DNA of 33,814 bases from Actinomyces provencensis (lineage in GTDB: Bacteria > Actinomycetota > Actinomycetes > Actinomycetales > Actinomycetaceae): contig NZ_LT700212.1 of NCBI RefSeq assembly GCF_900155435.1, positions 2,406,330 through 2,440,143 on the forward strand, in the 5' to 3' direction. Every line of letters begins with the position of its first letter. Within the stretch, counting starts at the first letter, position 1. Positions 8,862 through 16,817 of the stretch are shown piece by piece. The translations under genes and the position numbers were made by a program. The notes under the pieces were generated by a model. The model saw only the letters and a list, made by a program, of their open reading frames with translations, was not told the DNA's origin and did no database searches.

Positions 8862-8945
8862 GGAGGATGGGGGATTCGAACCCCCGAGGGCTTGCACCCA
8901 ACACGCTTTCCAAGCGTGCGCCATAGGCCACTAGGCGAATCCTCC
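8862..8945 (-). tRNA. tRNA-Ser (anticodon GGA)
   Basis: Reading the minus strand, the acceptor arms GGAGGAT and ATCCTCC pair perfectly. The anticodon arm is ACGCTTGGAAAGCGT with anticodon GGA, which reads UCC/UCU serine codons. There is a long variable arm (GGGTGCAAGCCC), and the T arm is GGGGGTTCGAATCCCCC. The length of 84 nt and the long variable arm fit a class II serine tRNA. The 3' CCA is not encoded. Confidence 0.97.
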
Positions 8946-8975
8946 GAGGCGCGTGGATCGCACGCGCGCTGGACC

Positions 8976-8981
8976 ATGTTA
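8976..8981 (-). promoter_or_regulatory. -10 hexamer of the tRNA-Ser promoter
   Basis: On the minus strand TAACAT lies 30 bp upstream of the tRNA 5' end. TTGGCC lies 19 bp further upstream as a candidate -35. Spacing and position fit a short leader before the tRNA. Confidence 0.55.
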
Positions 8982-9180
8982 GCGGGCCGAGCACCGAAAA
9001 GGCCAACCGTCCCGCCCTCGTCCCGGGTGCGATGGGTCACCGTGACCACGGGAGCCCTGTTCCGCACCGGCCGCGACACGGGGATGCCGCGCGCCGCTCC
9101 TCCTGTTGCCGCACTCCCGGCGTTCCCTCAGGCTGTCCCCCATGAGATGACACAGCATCACCGCAGCCCTGTCCGCCCTC

Positions 9181-9687
9181 GTGCTCGCCGCCTCGCTGGG
9201 CGCCTGCGGCACCAGCCCTTCCGAGGAGTCGGGTGCACCCGCCTCGGGCAGCGCCGGAGGGAGCACGTCCTCGGCGCAGGCCTCGGCCCCGGCCGCCGCC
9301 GGTTCCTCCCAGTCGGTCGACGAGGGCTGCACGGCCCTGGAGACCGAGCTCGAGGTCATGGCCGCGAAGTACCGCGACGTCGACACCAGTGACCAGGAGG
9401 CAGCCCTGGAGGCCGTGGGCCGGATGATGGAGGAGATGCAGGACATCGGGGGGACGGTGACGAACCCCGAGGTCAGTAACGCCTGGGACTCCTACATCGG
9501 TGCCTACGCCTCCCTCACGGAGTCGACCTCGGTGGGGGACACCTCGCAGTCGGGAGCCGAGGAGGCACTCGCCCGTCTCCAGGAGGTCTCCCAGCAGATG
9601 GAGGAGTCCATGACGACCCTCCAGGGTCTGTGCCCGAAGTTCCAGGAGGCCGCGGACCAGCTGGGAGGTTCCACCTCCGGCGACTGA
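9181..9687 (+). CDS. Small Ala/Ser-rich lipoprotein, start uncertain
   Basis: A conservative call of 168 residues from the only in-frame GTG. That start leaves just MLAASLGACG before the lipobox cysteine, far too short for a signal peptide. The same frame read upstream from 9151 gives HSITAALSALVLAASLGACG, an ideal signal-peptide core, but has no start codon before an in-frame TGA at 9148. The ATG at 9147 (ATGACACAGC) would join this frame if the CACA run were one dinucleotide longer. After the lipobox comes a Ser/Ala/Gly linker, then an alpha-helical domain (about 48-160) with cysteines near 50 and 153. I do not recognise the family. Confidence 0.7.
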   Translation: MLAASLGACGTSPSEESGAPASGSAGGSTSSAQASAPAAAGSSQSVDEGCTALETELEVMAAKYRDVDTSDQEAALEAVGRMMEEMQDIGGTVTNPEVSNAWDSYIGAYASLTESTSVGDTSQSGAEEALARLQEVSQQMEESMTTLQGLCPKFQEAADQLGGSTSGD

Positions 9688-9715
9688 CCGGCACTGGCGC
9701 GGGTGCCGCCCGGGG

Positions 9716-10864
9716 TCAGCGCTCGACCGGTCCGAGCACCACGTTCGCCCACGCGGAGTGCAGCGACTCCTGGTCCGAGGGCTGGAACAGGCCGGCGAGC
9801 ACATCGCGGTAGAGCCGCGAGAGCTCGTTCCGCGTGTAGTAGGACGACCCGCCGCAGGCCCGCACCGCCTGCTCGACAGCGCGCAGGGAGGCCTCGGCAG
9901 CCGCGTTCTTGGCGGCCGAGAGCTGGGGCATCCAGATGGGGCCGCGGTCCACGCCCGCCTCGATGTCGCGGGCGAGCTCACGGATCTGGGGACCGACCGC
10001 GTTCATCGCGAGGGCGGCCTCCGCGATGCGCCAGCGGATGTCGGGGTCGTTGGCGTACACCGTCTGGTTCTTCACGGACTTCCTCGTGCGGACCTGTTCC
10101 GCGGCGAGCTCCACCGCGCGCTCCCCCACCCCGGTGTAGGTGGCGGCGAGGAGGATCTCGAAGTTGGAGAAGATCCCGAACACGACGGGGTCCTTCGAGG
10201 GCCCGGGTTCGGTGCGCGTGAGGATCTGGGACTCGGAGGCGTGGGCGCCCTCGAGCAGGGTGGTGTTGGACTGGGTGGCCCGCATGCCCAGGGTGTCCCA
10301 GTCGTCCTTGACGGTGAACCCACCGTCCTCGCGACGCAGGACCGCGAAGACGGAGTGGGGCCCGTCCTCCCCGGAGTCGTCACGGCCGAAGGTCATCAGC
10401 CGCGTCCACACCGGTGCCAGGGAGGTGAAGATCTTGGTACCGGTGAAGGAGTACCCGCCCTCCCCGTCGGGCACGGCGGCCGTGGTCGACCCGAAGAGGA
10501 CGAGGTCGTTGCCGGGCTCGGAGATCCCGAACCCGAAGAGCTCCCCGGCGGCGGCGTCGCGCAGGATCATCTCCCCGCGCGGGTTCCCGTTGCGGACCAG
10601 GTGCCTGCCCAGCCCGACGATGATCTGGTGCATGTTGATGCCCAGCGCGGTGCCGGGCGCGGCCTTGGCCAGGCGCGTCTGCTCGGCGGCGATCTCCTCC
10701 AGGGTCAGGCCCGCGCCACCGAACTCCCGCGGCACGAACGCCGCCAGGTAGCCGGCCGCCCGCAGGTCGGCGAGGTCGTCGTCGGGGAAGGTGTTCTCCG
10801 CGTCGTGGCGCGCAGCGCGTGCGTGGATCGTGGACAGCAGCTCGTCGCTGAGGAATCCCACCAT
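9716..10864 (-). CDS. Acyl-CoA dehydrogenase family flavoprotein
   Basis: Cytoplasmic flavin-dependent dehydrogenase or monooxygenase fold, 382 residues. The N-terminal helical domain contains REFGGAGLTLEEIAAEQTRLA. The middle beta domain has FGFGISEPGNDL and the typical FTGTKIFTSLAPVWT segment. The C-terminal helical domain has RAVEQAVRACGGSSYYTRNELSRLYRDVLAGLFQPSDQES, matching the family's substrate/FAD-contact region. The catalytic glutamate of true beta-oxidation enzymes is not obvious, so an SfnB/DszC-like monooxygenase or a dehydrogenase of unknown substrate are both possible. The ATG at 10864 has AGGAG close upstream (AAGGAGACAATG). No beta-oxidation genes are adjacent. Confidence 0.88.
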   Translation of the reverse strand: MVGFLSDELLSTIHARAARHDAENTFPDDDLADLRAAGYLAAFVPREFGGAGLTLEEIAAEQTRLAKAAPGTALGINMHQIIVGLGRHLVRNGNPRGEMILRDAAAGELFGFGISEPGNDLVLFGSTTAAVPDGEGGYSFTGTKIFTSLAPVWTRLMTFGRDDSGEDGPHSVFAVLRREDGGFTVKDDWDTLGMRATQSNTTLLEGAHASESQILTRTEPGPSKDPVVFGIFSNFEILLAATYTGVGERAVELAAEQVRTRKSVKNQTVYANDPDIRWRIAEAALAMNAVGPQIRELARDIEAGVDRGPIWMPQLSAAKNAAAEASLRAVEQAVRACGGSSYYTRNELSRLYRDVLAGLFQPSDQESLHSAWANVVLGPVER

Positions 10865-11210
10865 TGTCTCCTTGGAAGCGTGTACAGGACCATGAGGACC
10901 TTGGTCGCACATCGACCGCCCCCACCGTATCCGCCCGCCACTCGCGCGCACAGCCCCGATCGATGCATGTCAGGCATCCCCGGTCCGCTCCTGCGGCGTC
11001 CGCACCCGTCCGCCTGCCTCCGCCCCGTTCCCCGGGTGCCCCGGCCCGTCCGCGCGACGTCCGCCCTCGTCCCACCCCGCCTCCCCGGGTGCCCCGCGCC
11101 CTCGCGCGGCCCCGACGAGGGCGACCCGGCACCTCCGGCACAGGCGTGAGGCCGGGGACACCTCCGGTCCGCGAGCACCTCGTCGGCCACCGGTCGAGTA
11201 GGTTGGACCC
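10865..11210. other. Divergent promoter region
   Basis: This gap lies between the acyl-CoA dehydrogenase-like gene (minus) and the LytR_C gene (plus), so it should hold both promoters. The word TCCCCGGGTGCCCCG occurs at 11029-11043 and 11082-11096. The LytR_C promoter is listed separately. I see no clear hexamers for the leftward gene. Confidence 0.5.
11199..11204 (+). promoter_or_regulatory. -10 hexamer for leaderless LytR_C transcript
   Basis: TAGGTT ends exactly 6 bp before the GTG start at 11211, and there is no Shine-Dalgarno sequence. The expected transcription start is therefore the first base of the start codon, the usual actinobacterial leaderless layout. Confidence 0.65.
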
Positions 11211-11885
11211 GTGACCCCGGAACCGCCCAGACTCTCGCCGCGCCAGCGCTACCTCGAGAACCGCCAGCGCAAGCAGAACCTCACCTTCTCCGTGATCTTC
11301 TCGGTCATGGCCGTCCTGGTGATCATCAGCCTCCTGTCGATCCTGGGCCTGGTGTCCCTGCCCCTGCCCTCCGGTTTCTCCGACGGCGGCAAGTACGCCG
11401 ACGAGGGCGACGTGCCCTGCCCGGCCACCGCGACGACGCCGTTGGACCCCTCATCGGTCACCGTCCAGGTCCTCAATGCGACGTCACGCGCAGGTCTGGC
11501 GGGCGATGCCAGCAGCATGCTCGACAAGGCCGGCTTCCAGACGAAGGAGGTGGGCAACGCCTCCTCCGAGTACGCCGGAGCAGTCGAGATCGACGCGGGC
11601 CCCAGGGCGGTGGACGCCGCCTACACCGTCGCCCGCTACTTCCCCGAGTCCAGGGTCACCCTCACGGACTCCACCGACACGACGGTCACCGTGATCCTCG
11701 GTGGCTTCTACGAGGGCGTCCTCTCCGATGAGGAGATCGAGAAGGTCGCCCAGGACGTCTCGGTGCTCTCCGGTCCGGCGACGTGCCTTCCCCTCAATCC
11801 CGAGACGGTCGGGTCCGAGTCCGGCGAGCAGTCAGGCGAGTCCGGACAGTCCGGCACCCAGTCGGGAGAACAGTCCGGGCAGTGA
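11211..11885 (+). CDS. LytR C-terminal domain protein, membrane anchored
   Basis: Membrane-anchored protein of 224 residues. A basic cytoplasmic start (RQRYLENRQRKQN) precedes one transmembrane helix at about 25-50. The extracellular LytR_C domain (about 83-165) contains VTVQVLNATSRAGLAGDASSML and later VTVILGGFYEGV. This domain is found alone or behind LytR-CpsA-Psr wall-polymer ligases; its own role is unclear. The tail (about 200-224) is a low-complexity run of SGEQSG and SGQSG units. Translation appears leaderless from GTG. A perfect 17-bp hairpin downstream may terminate it together with the convergent permease gene. Confidence 0.88.
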   Translation: MTPEPPRLSPRQRYLENRQRKQNLTFSVIFSVMAVLVIISLLSILGLVSLPLPSGFSDGGKYADEGDVPCPATATTPLDPSSVTVQVLNATSRAGLAGDASSMLDKAGFQTKEVGNASSEYAGAVEIDAGPRAVDAAYTVARYFPESRVTLTDSTDTTVTVILGGFYEGVLSDEEIEKVAQDVSVLSGPATCLPLNPETVGSESGEQSGESGQSGTQSGEQSGQ

Positions 11886-12115
11886 GGGCGGGTGTCGGCA
11901 CGGCCCACCCGAGCGGAGGACCTGCCGTCCCACTCAGTGACGTCGTGACGTCGTGACGGTCCCCGTGCGCGCCGTGGAGCCGCCCTGCGCAGGACCCGGA
12001 CGCGGACCGGTTGGGGACCACGTGCGCCTCGGCAGACGACGTCGACGACCGGCCGACGAGGGCGTCCACCCACCCGGCCCTGACCTTCACACATGTCCCC
12101 GAGGTGCGCGCGGGG

Positions 12116-12187
12116 CCCGCGCCGCGCACCACAGTGTCCGGCGTGAGGGGTCCCGCGCCGCGCACCACAGTGTCCGGCGTGAGGGGT
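12116..12187. repeat. Two perfect 36-bp tandem repeats
   Basis: Units 12116-12151 and 12152-12187 are identical and both begin CCCGCGCCGCGCACC. A partial third start (CCCG) follows. There are no spacers, so this is not CRISPR despite the 36-bp length. Confidence 0.95.
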
Positions 12188-12231
12188 CCCGTCGACCCAG
12201 TGGTGCGGGTGACTGTGGTCGGCGAAGGAGA

Positions 12232-12269
12232 GGTCGGGGGTGGGGAGACCCGTCTCCCCACCCCCGACC
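12232..12269. terminator. Perfect 17-bp-stem bidirectional terminator-like hairpin
   Basis: GGTCGGGGGTGGGGAGA at 12232-12248 pairs without mismatch to 12253-12269 across a 4-nt loop (CCCG). It lies between the convergent LytR_C and NCS2 permease genes. There is no T-tract, as is common for actinobacterial intrinsic terminators. Confidence 0.75.
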
Positions 12270-12497
12270 CTTGCTGCCGCACCGGGCTCGGACCCTGCTG
12301 GCGGCGGCAGTCACGCAGCCACGGAATCCCGTGGTCCCGTCACCTGCGGAGTCATGCAGCCCCGCCGGTCCCGCACCCCGGGGAGTCACGCACGCGGAGT
12401 CGCCCTCCCGCAGGGTCGCGCAGCAGCGGAGTCGCCCAGTGCCGTGCCGGAGGACTCGCCCCGACCCACCAGTCCACCGACCCGCGGGACGTCGGGC

Positions 12498-13898
12498 TCA
12501 GCTCCTCGGAGTCGTCTCCCCTCCCGGGTCCGCAACGGCGACACCACCGACCTTGCGTCGCTTGGCGTAGGGCTCGGACTCCAACTCGGATCCCGAGGGG
12601 GCCGACGCGGGTGTCGCGGCCTCCAGGTTCGTGCCACGCATCTTGGAGACCCACTGCATGCCGTGGTAGATGACCACTGCGGCTCCCGTGCCCAGGGCGA
12701 TGCCACCGAAGGTCATCCCGCCGGGGGACCAGGTGAAGTCCGCGATGGCGACGATCAGGGCGACGGCAGCGGTGTTGAGGTTCACCGGGTTGGAGAAGTC
12801 GACGCGGTTCTGCACCCAGATGCGCACGCCCAGCATGCCGATCATCCCGTAGAGGACCGTGCCGGCCCCGCCCAGGACGCCGTCGGGAATGGTGGCGATG
12901 ACCGCTCCGAACTTCGGCATGAGGGACAGCACGAAGGCCACGCCCGCTGCCACGACGTAGGCGGCAGTGGAGTAGACCCGTGTGGCGGCCATGACGCCGA
13001 TGTTCTCGGCGTAGGTCGTGGTGCCCGAACCGCCACCGGAGCCCGCCAGCATCGTGGAGATGCCGTCCGCGAAGAGCGCCCGACCGGTCAGGTGGTCCAG
13101 GTTCTGCCCGGTCATGGCCGACACGGACTTCACGTGCCCGACGTTCTCGGCGATGAGCACGAAGACGACGGGGATGAACAGGCCCAGGGTCGAGGGGTCG
13201 AAGGCGGGGGAGTGGAACTGGGGCAGGCCGAACCAGGCGGCCTCACCGATGGCGGTGAAGTCGACCTCGCCCTGGAGGCAGGCCACGACGTAACCGATCA
13301 GCACGCCCACGAGGATCGACAGTCGCCCGATGATGCCCTTGAACAGGACGGTGACCAGGCAGATCGAGACGATGGTGACCACGGCCGTGACCGGACCCTC
13401 CTTCACCCAGTTCCAGGCGGCGGGAGCCAGGTTGAACCCGATCAGGGCGACGATCGCGCCGGTGACCACCGGCGGCATGATGGCATCGATCCAGCGCACG
13501 CCCGCGAAGTGGACGACGATGCCGACCAGGGCCAGCGTGGCGCCCGTGGCGATGATGCCACCGAGTGCGTACTCCTGCCCCAGCGTCTGGGAGACCGCCA
13601 GGATGGGGGCGATCAGCGCGAAGGAGGATCCGAGGTAGGAAGGCAGGTGGCCCGCGGTGATGAGGAAGAAGAGCAGGGTGCCGATCGCTGAGAAGAACAG
13701 CGTCGTCGAGGGCGGGAAGCCGGTGATCAGGGGGACCAGGAAGGTCGCGCCGAACATGGCGACCACGTGCTGGGCACCGATGCCGAAGGTCCGCGGCCAG
13801 GAGAGGCGCTCGTCGGGGGCGACGACCTCGCCCGGTGGGATGGAGTGCCCGTCGCCGTGGAGCTTCCAACGGAACAGGGCATGGCTCGAGTCGCTCAT
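12498..13898 (-). CDS. NCS2 uracil/xanthine permease
   Basis: Nucleobase:proton symporter of the nucleobase-ascorbate (NCS2) family, 466 residues, in the cytoplasmic membrane. It has the usual 14-segment hydrophobic pattern. The N-terminal GIGAQHVVAMFGATFLVP and GSSFALIAPILA, and the later SGTTTYAENIGVMAATRVYS, are strong uracil-permease-type signatures. The substrate-binding Glu of the ENVGHVKSVSAMTG segment is present. A hydrophilic tail of about 45 residues ends the protein. The start at 13898 has a GGAGACG ribosome binding site, and a TATCCT -10-like hexamer lies at 13953-13958 on the minus strand. Uracil is the likeliest substrate, but xanthine or uric acid cannot be excluded. Confidence 0.92.
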   Translation of the reverse strand: MSDSSHALFRWKLHGDGHSIPPGEVVAPDERLSWPRTFGIGAQHVVAMFGATFLVPLITGFPPSTTLFFSAIGTLLFFLITAGHLPSYLGSSFALIAPILAVSQTLGQEYALGGIIATGATLALVGIVVHFAGVRWIDAIMPPVVTGAIVALIGFNLAPAAWNWVKEGPVTAVVTIVSICLVTVLFKGIIGRLSILVGVLIGYVVACLQGEVDFTAIGEAAWFGLPQFHSPAFDPSTLGLFIPVVFVLIAENVGHVKSVSAMTGQNLDHLTGRALFADGISTMLAGSGGGSGTTTYAENIGVMAATRVYSTAAYVVAAGVAFVLSLMPKFGAVIATIPDGVLGGAGTVLYGMIGMLGVRIWVQNRVDFSNPVNLNTAAVALIVAIADFTWSPGGMTFGGIALGTGAAVVIYHGMQWVSKMRGTNLEAATPASAPSGSELESEPYAKRRKVGGVAVADPGGETTPRS

Positions 13899-14096
13899 GT
13901 GCGACGTCTCCGATCAGTCAGTGGGCTGGGCCGATGTACCGGTCGGAACCTCAGGATAGACGAGAGCGGGCACGCCCCCACAACCCATCCGACAACTGGT
14001 CATGCACAGGAGCAGACGCGCCATTGACCCTGTGATGACCCTCACCGGGACCTCCAGCCGCTGTGCCATGCTGGGGGCCGGACCAGGGGAGGACCA

Positions 14097-14666
14097 ATGG
14101 AACACGATGCCTTCAGGCCGCCGGGCGACACCCGCCGGGTGGGCACACCCCGGCCGGCACCTGCCAGCTCCCCGGCCCCGGCATCCCCGACCGGTGTGCA
14201 TGCATCCACCCCTGCCCCACCTGGTCCCCCACCGGGCGAGTCCACTCCTGCCACCGTCCCTCCTCGTCACCAACCTGCCTCGCCTGCCGGCAGGACTCCC
14301 CCACCCACCCCGGGCCCCGACGACAGCTTCGCCACCGCTCCTCGCACGGTCGGGGAGGCGGAGCTCGTCACCTCTCCCTTTCCCGGCACCGAGGACGTCG
14401 ATCCGGCCACCGTCTTCCGAGGTCCCGGCTACACGTCTCCCCTCCCCCCGACGAACGGGCTGTCCACCACTGCCCTGTGGTTGACGGTGGTGGGGGTGTT
14501 CCTCCCTCCCCTCCTCGTCGTCTCGGGACTCCTCGGCGCCATCGGACTCGCCCGTGCGCCACGCCTCCACAGGGTCGGGGCCCGCCAGGGCGGTGCCGCG
14601 CTGGCCATCTCCCTGGTGCTGATCGCCCTGTGGGCCCTCATCTACGTCCTGGTCATCGCCAGCTGA
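14097..14666 (+). CDS. DUF4190-like small membrane protein
   Basis: Protein of 189 residues. The first 115 residues are a disordered Pro/Ala/Thr-rich cytoplasmic region. They are followed by two hydrophobic helices (about 124-150 and 164-188) separated by a basic loop RAPRLHRVGARQGGAALA. This arrangement is that of DUF4190-type proteins, whose function is unknown. The ATG has a clear AGGGGAGG ribosome binding site at 14086-14092. It stands alone between the permease and the amidotransferase operon. Confidence 0.75.
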   Translation: MEHDAFRPPGDTRRVGTPRPAPASSPAPASPTGVHASTPAPPGPPPGESTPATVPPRHQPASPAGRTPPPTPGPDDSFATAPRTVGEAELVTSPFPGTEDVDPATVFRGPGYTSPLPPTNGLSTTALWLTVVGVFLPPLLVVSGLLGAIGLARAPRLHRVGARQGGAALAISLVLIALWALIYVLVIAS

Positions 14667-14884
14667 CCCACCCCCGGCCCACGGACCGGCGACGTTCCCC
14701 GGATCGCCTGCCCACTCCCCCGGGGCCCCGGCGGCGCCCGGTGCCCCGCCGCGCGACCACGGGACCGCCCGGTGGGCGGACCTTGGGCCCACACGCCCTC
14801 GCCACGCAGTGACCCCGACGCGCAGATACCGGCTGGGACAGACCACCGCGTGGCCCCTCACGCACGCCCGACCTCCACTTTGCC

Positions 14885-14890
14885 TACAGT
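14885..14890 (+). promoter_or_regulatory. -10 hexamer for leaderless amidotransferase-like/Sir2 operon
   Basis: TACAGT ends 6 bp before the ATG at 14897 and no Shine-Dalgarno sequence is present. This is the same geometry as the LytR_C gene, so a leaderless transcript is likely. Confidence 0.65.
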
Positions 14891-14896
14891 TGAAGC

Positions 14897-15634
14897 ATGA
14901 AGCCCTTCCTGCTCGTCTCCACCCGTCCTGAGGACGAGGCCATCGAGGCCGAACGCCGCTCCTTCCTCCGGGCGTCCGGACTCGGTGAGGACCAGCTCGA
15001 GCAGGTGCGCCTGGACCTGCTGGGGCTGCCCGACATCGACGTGCGTGCCTACTCCGGGATCATGGTCGCGGGTTCCCCCTACGGGACGACCACCCCGGAC
15101 GAACGCAAGTCCGCCACCCAGAAGCGCACCGAGTCCGAACTTGAGCACCTCTTCACCCAGATCACGGATGCCTCCACGCCCTGCCTCGCCACCGGCTACG
15201 GCATGGAGGTCGCCGCGTGGCTGCGTGGCGGTGCGGTGACGACGAAGTGGGCGGAGCCACCCTCGATGGTGGAGATCATCCTCACGCGCGCCGGCGCCGA
15301 GGACCCCCTGCTCCGAGGCCTTCCCACCACGGGCTTCTCCACCTACGTCGGTCACCACGAGGCCGTCGAGGAGGCGCCCGAGGGAGCGGTGGTCCTCGCC
15401 CGCTCCCTGAGCTGCCCGATCCAGATGATGCGCCTGGCCCCCACCTTCTACGCCACCCAGTTCAACCCGGAGCTCGACTCCGACGTGATCAGCCAGCGCC
15501 TCAGCGCCTACGAGGACGCGGGCTACTCCGGGGCGGACGACCTCGCCTCGCTGGTCCTCATCGGCCGCAGCGGCGAGGGCCACCACCAGGCCGGTCGGAT
15601 CCTCGCCAACTTCGTGGAGATGTTCGCCCGATGA
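14897..15634 (+). CDS. Degenerate class-I glutamine amidotransferase-like protein
   Basis: Cytoplasmic protein of 245 residues with the class-I glutamine amidotransferase fold: oxyanion-loop region YSGIMVAGSPYG (52-63), nucleophile-elbow region PCLATGYGME (95-104) and terminal triad region YATQFNPELD (185-194). In active enzymes the elbow reads like GICYGMQ and the triad like HPE. Here the nucleophile position is Gly100 and the catalytic His is Asn190; only Glu192 remains. It should therefore not hydrolyse glutamine and may act as a binding or scaffold protein. The stop overlaps the Sir2 start (ATGA), so the two proteins are made together. Translation appears leaderless. Confidence 0.87.
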   Translation: MKPFLLVSTRPEDEAIEAERRSFLRASGLGEDQLEQVRLDLLGLPDIDVRAYSGIMVAGSPYGTTTPDERKSATQKRTESELEHLFTQITDASTPCLATGYGMEVAAWLRGGAVTTKWAEPPSMVEIILTRAGAEDPLLRGLPTTGFSTYVGHHEAVEEAPEGAVVLARSLSCPIQMMRLAPTFYATQFNPELDSDVISQRLSAYEDAGYSGADDLASLVLIGRSGEGHHQAGRILANFVEMFAR

Positions 15635-16485
15635 CCACTGCCGGGACGGATCCACGCGTCCTCTCGGAGCTCGTCGACCTGTGCCGCGGTCGTCGCCTGG
15701 CCGCACTCACCGGGGCCGGGATCTCCACCGACGCCGGTCTGCCCGACTACAGGGGGACCGGGTCCTCCGGGATGCCCACCGTCGACATCGACCTGTTCCT
15801 GTCCGACCCGATGTGGCGACGCTGGGTGTGGCAACGCAACCAGGAGACCTGGCGTGCACTCGAGACCCTGCCCCCGACTGCGGGCCACCTCGCACTGGCA
15901 CGTCTGGAGGGGGCAGGTCTCCTGGAGGGTGTGGCGACCCAGAACGTCGACGGACTGCACCAGAAGGCGGGCTCCCGACGCGTGGCGGAACTGCACGGGT
16001 CCTTCCTGCTGGTCGACTGCCTCCAGTGCGGGCACCGGTTCCCCCGGGAGTGGTTGGACGCCCGCCTCCGTGAGGCCAACCCGTGGCTGGTCGACGACCC
16101 CGACCCCGCCCATGTCGCAATCCTGGCAGGGGTGGATCCCGCGGGTGCCCGCGCCGCACGCCTCAGCCTGGTCGACTGCCCCGACTGCGGGGGCATCCTC
16201 AAGCCGGACGTCGTGTTCTTCGGGGAGTCCCTGCCCGAGGCGGCCATGACCGATGCGTTCGCCATGGCGGACGCCTGCGACGTCCTCCTGGTGGTGGGCA
16301 CCTCCGTGAAGGTCTCCACGGCGGTGTGGGTGGCCGGCCAGGCAGCCTCCTCGGGGGCGGACCTGGTCGTCATCAACCGCGGTCCCACGGATCTCGACCG
16401 CGATCCCTCGGTGGCCCTGCGTGTGGACGGCGGCGCGGGTGACTACCTGGAGGCATTGTCCGGGCAACTCCTCGGGGAAAGCTGA
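15631..16485 (+). CDS. Sir2-family NAD-dependent protein deacylase
   Basis: Cytoplasmic NAD-dependent lysine deacylase (sirtuin), 284 residues. NAD-binding GAGIS sits at 28-32 followed by DAGLPDYRG, with TQNVDGLH at 103-110. The catalytic His is His122 (ELHGS). A zinc site is formed by Cys130/133 and Cys183/186, and KPDVVFFGE (191-199) and VGTSVKVSTA complete the Rossmann fold. All catalytic residues are present. The ATG at 15631 overlaps the previous stop, and the frame's longer upstream extension is not needed. Coupled to a catalytically degenerate amidotransferase-like protein, which may be a partner. Confidence 0.95.
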   Translation: MTTAGTDPRVLSELVDLCRGRRLAALTGAGISTDAGLPDYRGTGSSGMPTVDIDLFLSDPMWRRWVWQRNQETWRALETLPPTAGHLALARLEGAGLLEGVATQNVDGLHQKAGSRRVAELHGSFLLVDCLQCGHRFPREWLDARLREANPWLVDDPDPAHVAILAGVDPAGARAARLSLVDCPDCGGILKPDVVFFGESLPEAAMTDAFAMADACDVLLVVGTSVKVSTAVWVAGQAASSGADLVVINRGPTDLDRDPSVALRVDGGAGDYLEALSGQLLGES

Positions 16486-16817
16486 GCACGTCGGGAGACG
16501 CTGAGTTCCTCGGAGAGCGTCCGCATCCCACGGGGAACACAGATCACGGCGCGAATCGCTGAGTTCCTCGACAACCGCCTGGATCCCGCGGGTGACGCAG
16601 GGTTCCTCGGGGGAACGCCTGCCATCGGCGACCTCCGGCCTCCGCGCACCGGGTCCGTCCCGTGCCGGGAATGTCCCCCACGAGGCGGCCACGCCCTCGT
16701 CCGCGCTCGTCCCCGTGCCGGGGGACCGACCAGCGCGTGCCGACCACCGCGTGACAGCCGACCCGACGAAGGCGGGAGGGGTCCGCGGTGGCCGCGCTCA
16801 GCTCCGGACGGGGACCC
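16486..16817. other. Convergent intergenic gap with decayed repeats
   Basis: No gene seen. GCTGAGTTCCTCG occurs at 16500-16512 and 16558-16570, with a weaker third copy near 16600, all within 120 bp of the Sir2 stop. I see no clear long-stem terminator. Confidence 0.5.

Larger units (their letters stand above)
11886..12497. other. Convergent intergenic gap with tandem repeats and strong terminator
   Basis: No gene is supported in this 612-bp gap between two convergent genes. It starts with GTGACGTC repeated nearly three times (11937-11958). It then holds two perfect 36-bp repeats (12116-12187) and a 17-bp-stem hairpin (12232-12269). Further on are about four decayed copies of a GGAGTCACGCAG-like word (12310-12440). 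Confidence 0.6.

Noticed and set aside
12116-12187. CRISPR repeat of 36 bp
   Set aside because: Two identical adjacent units with no spacer between them.
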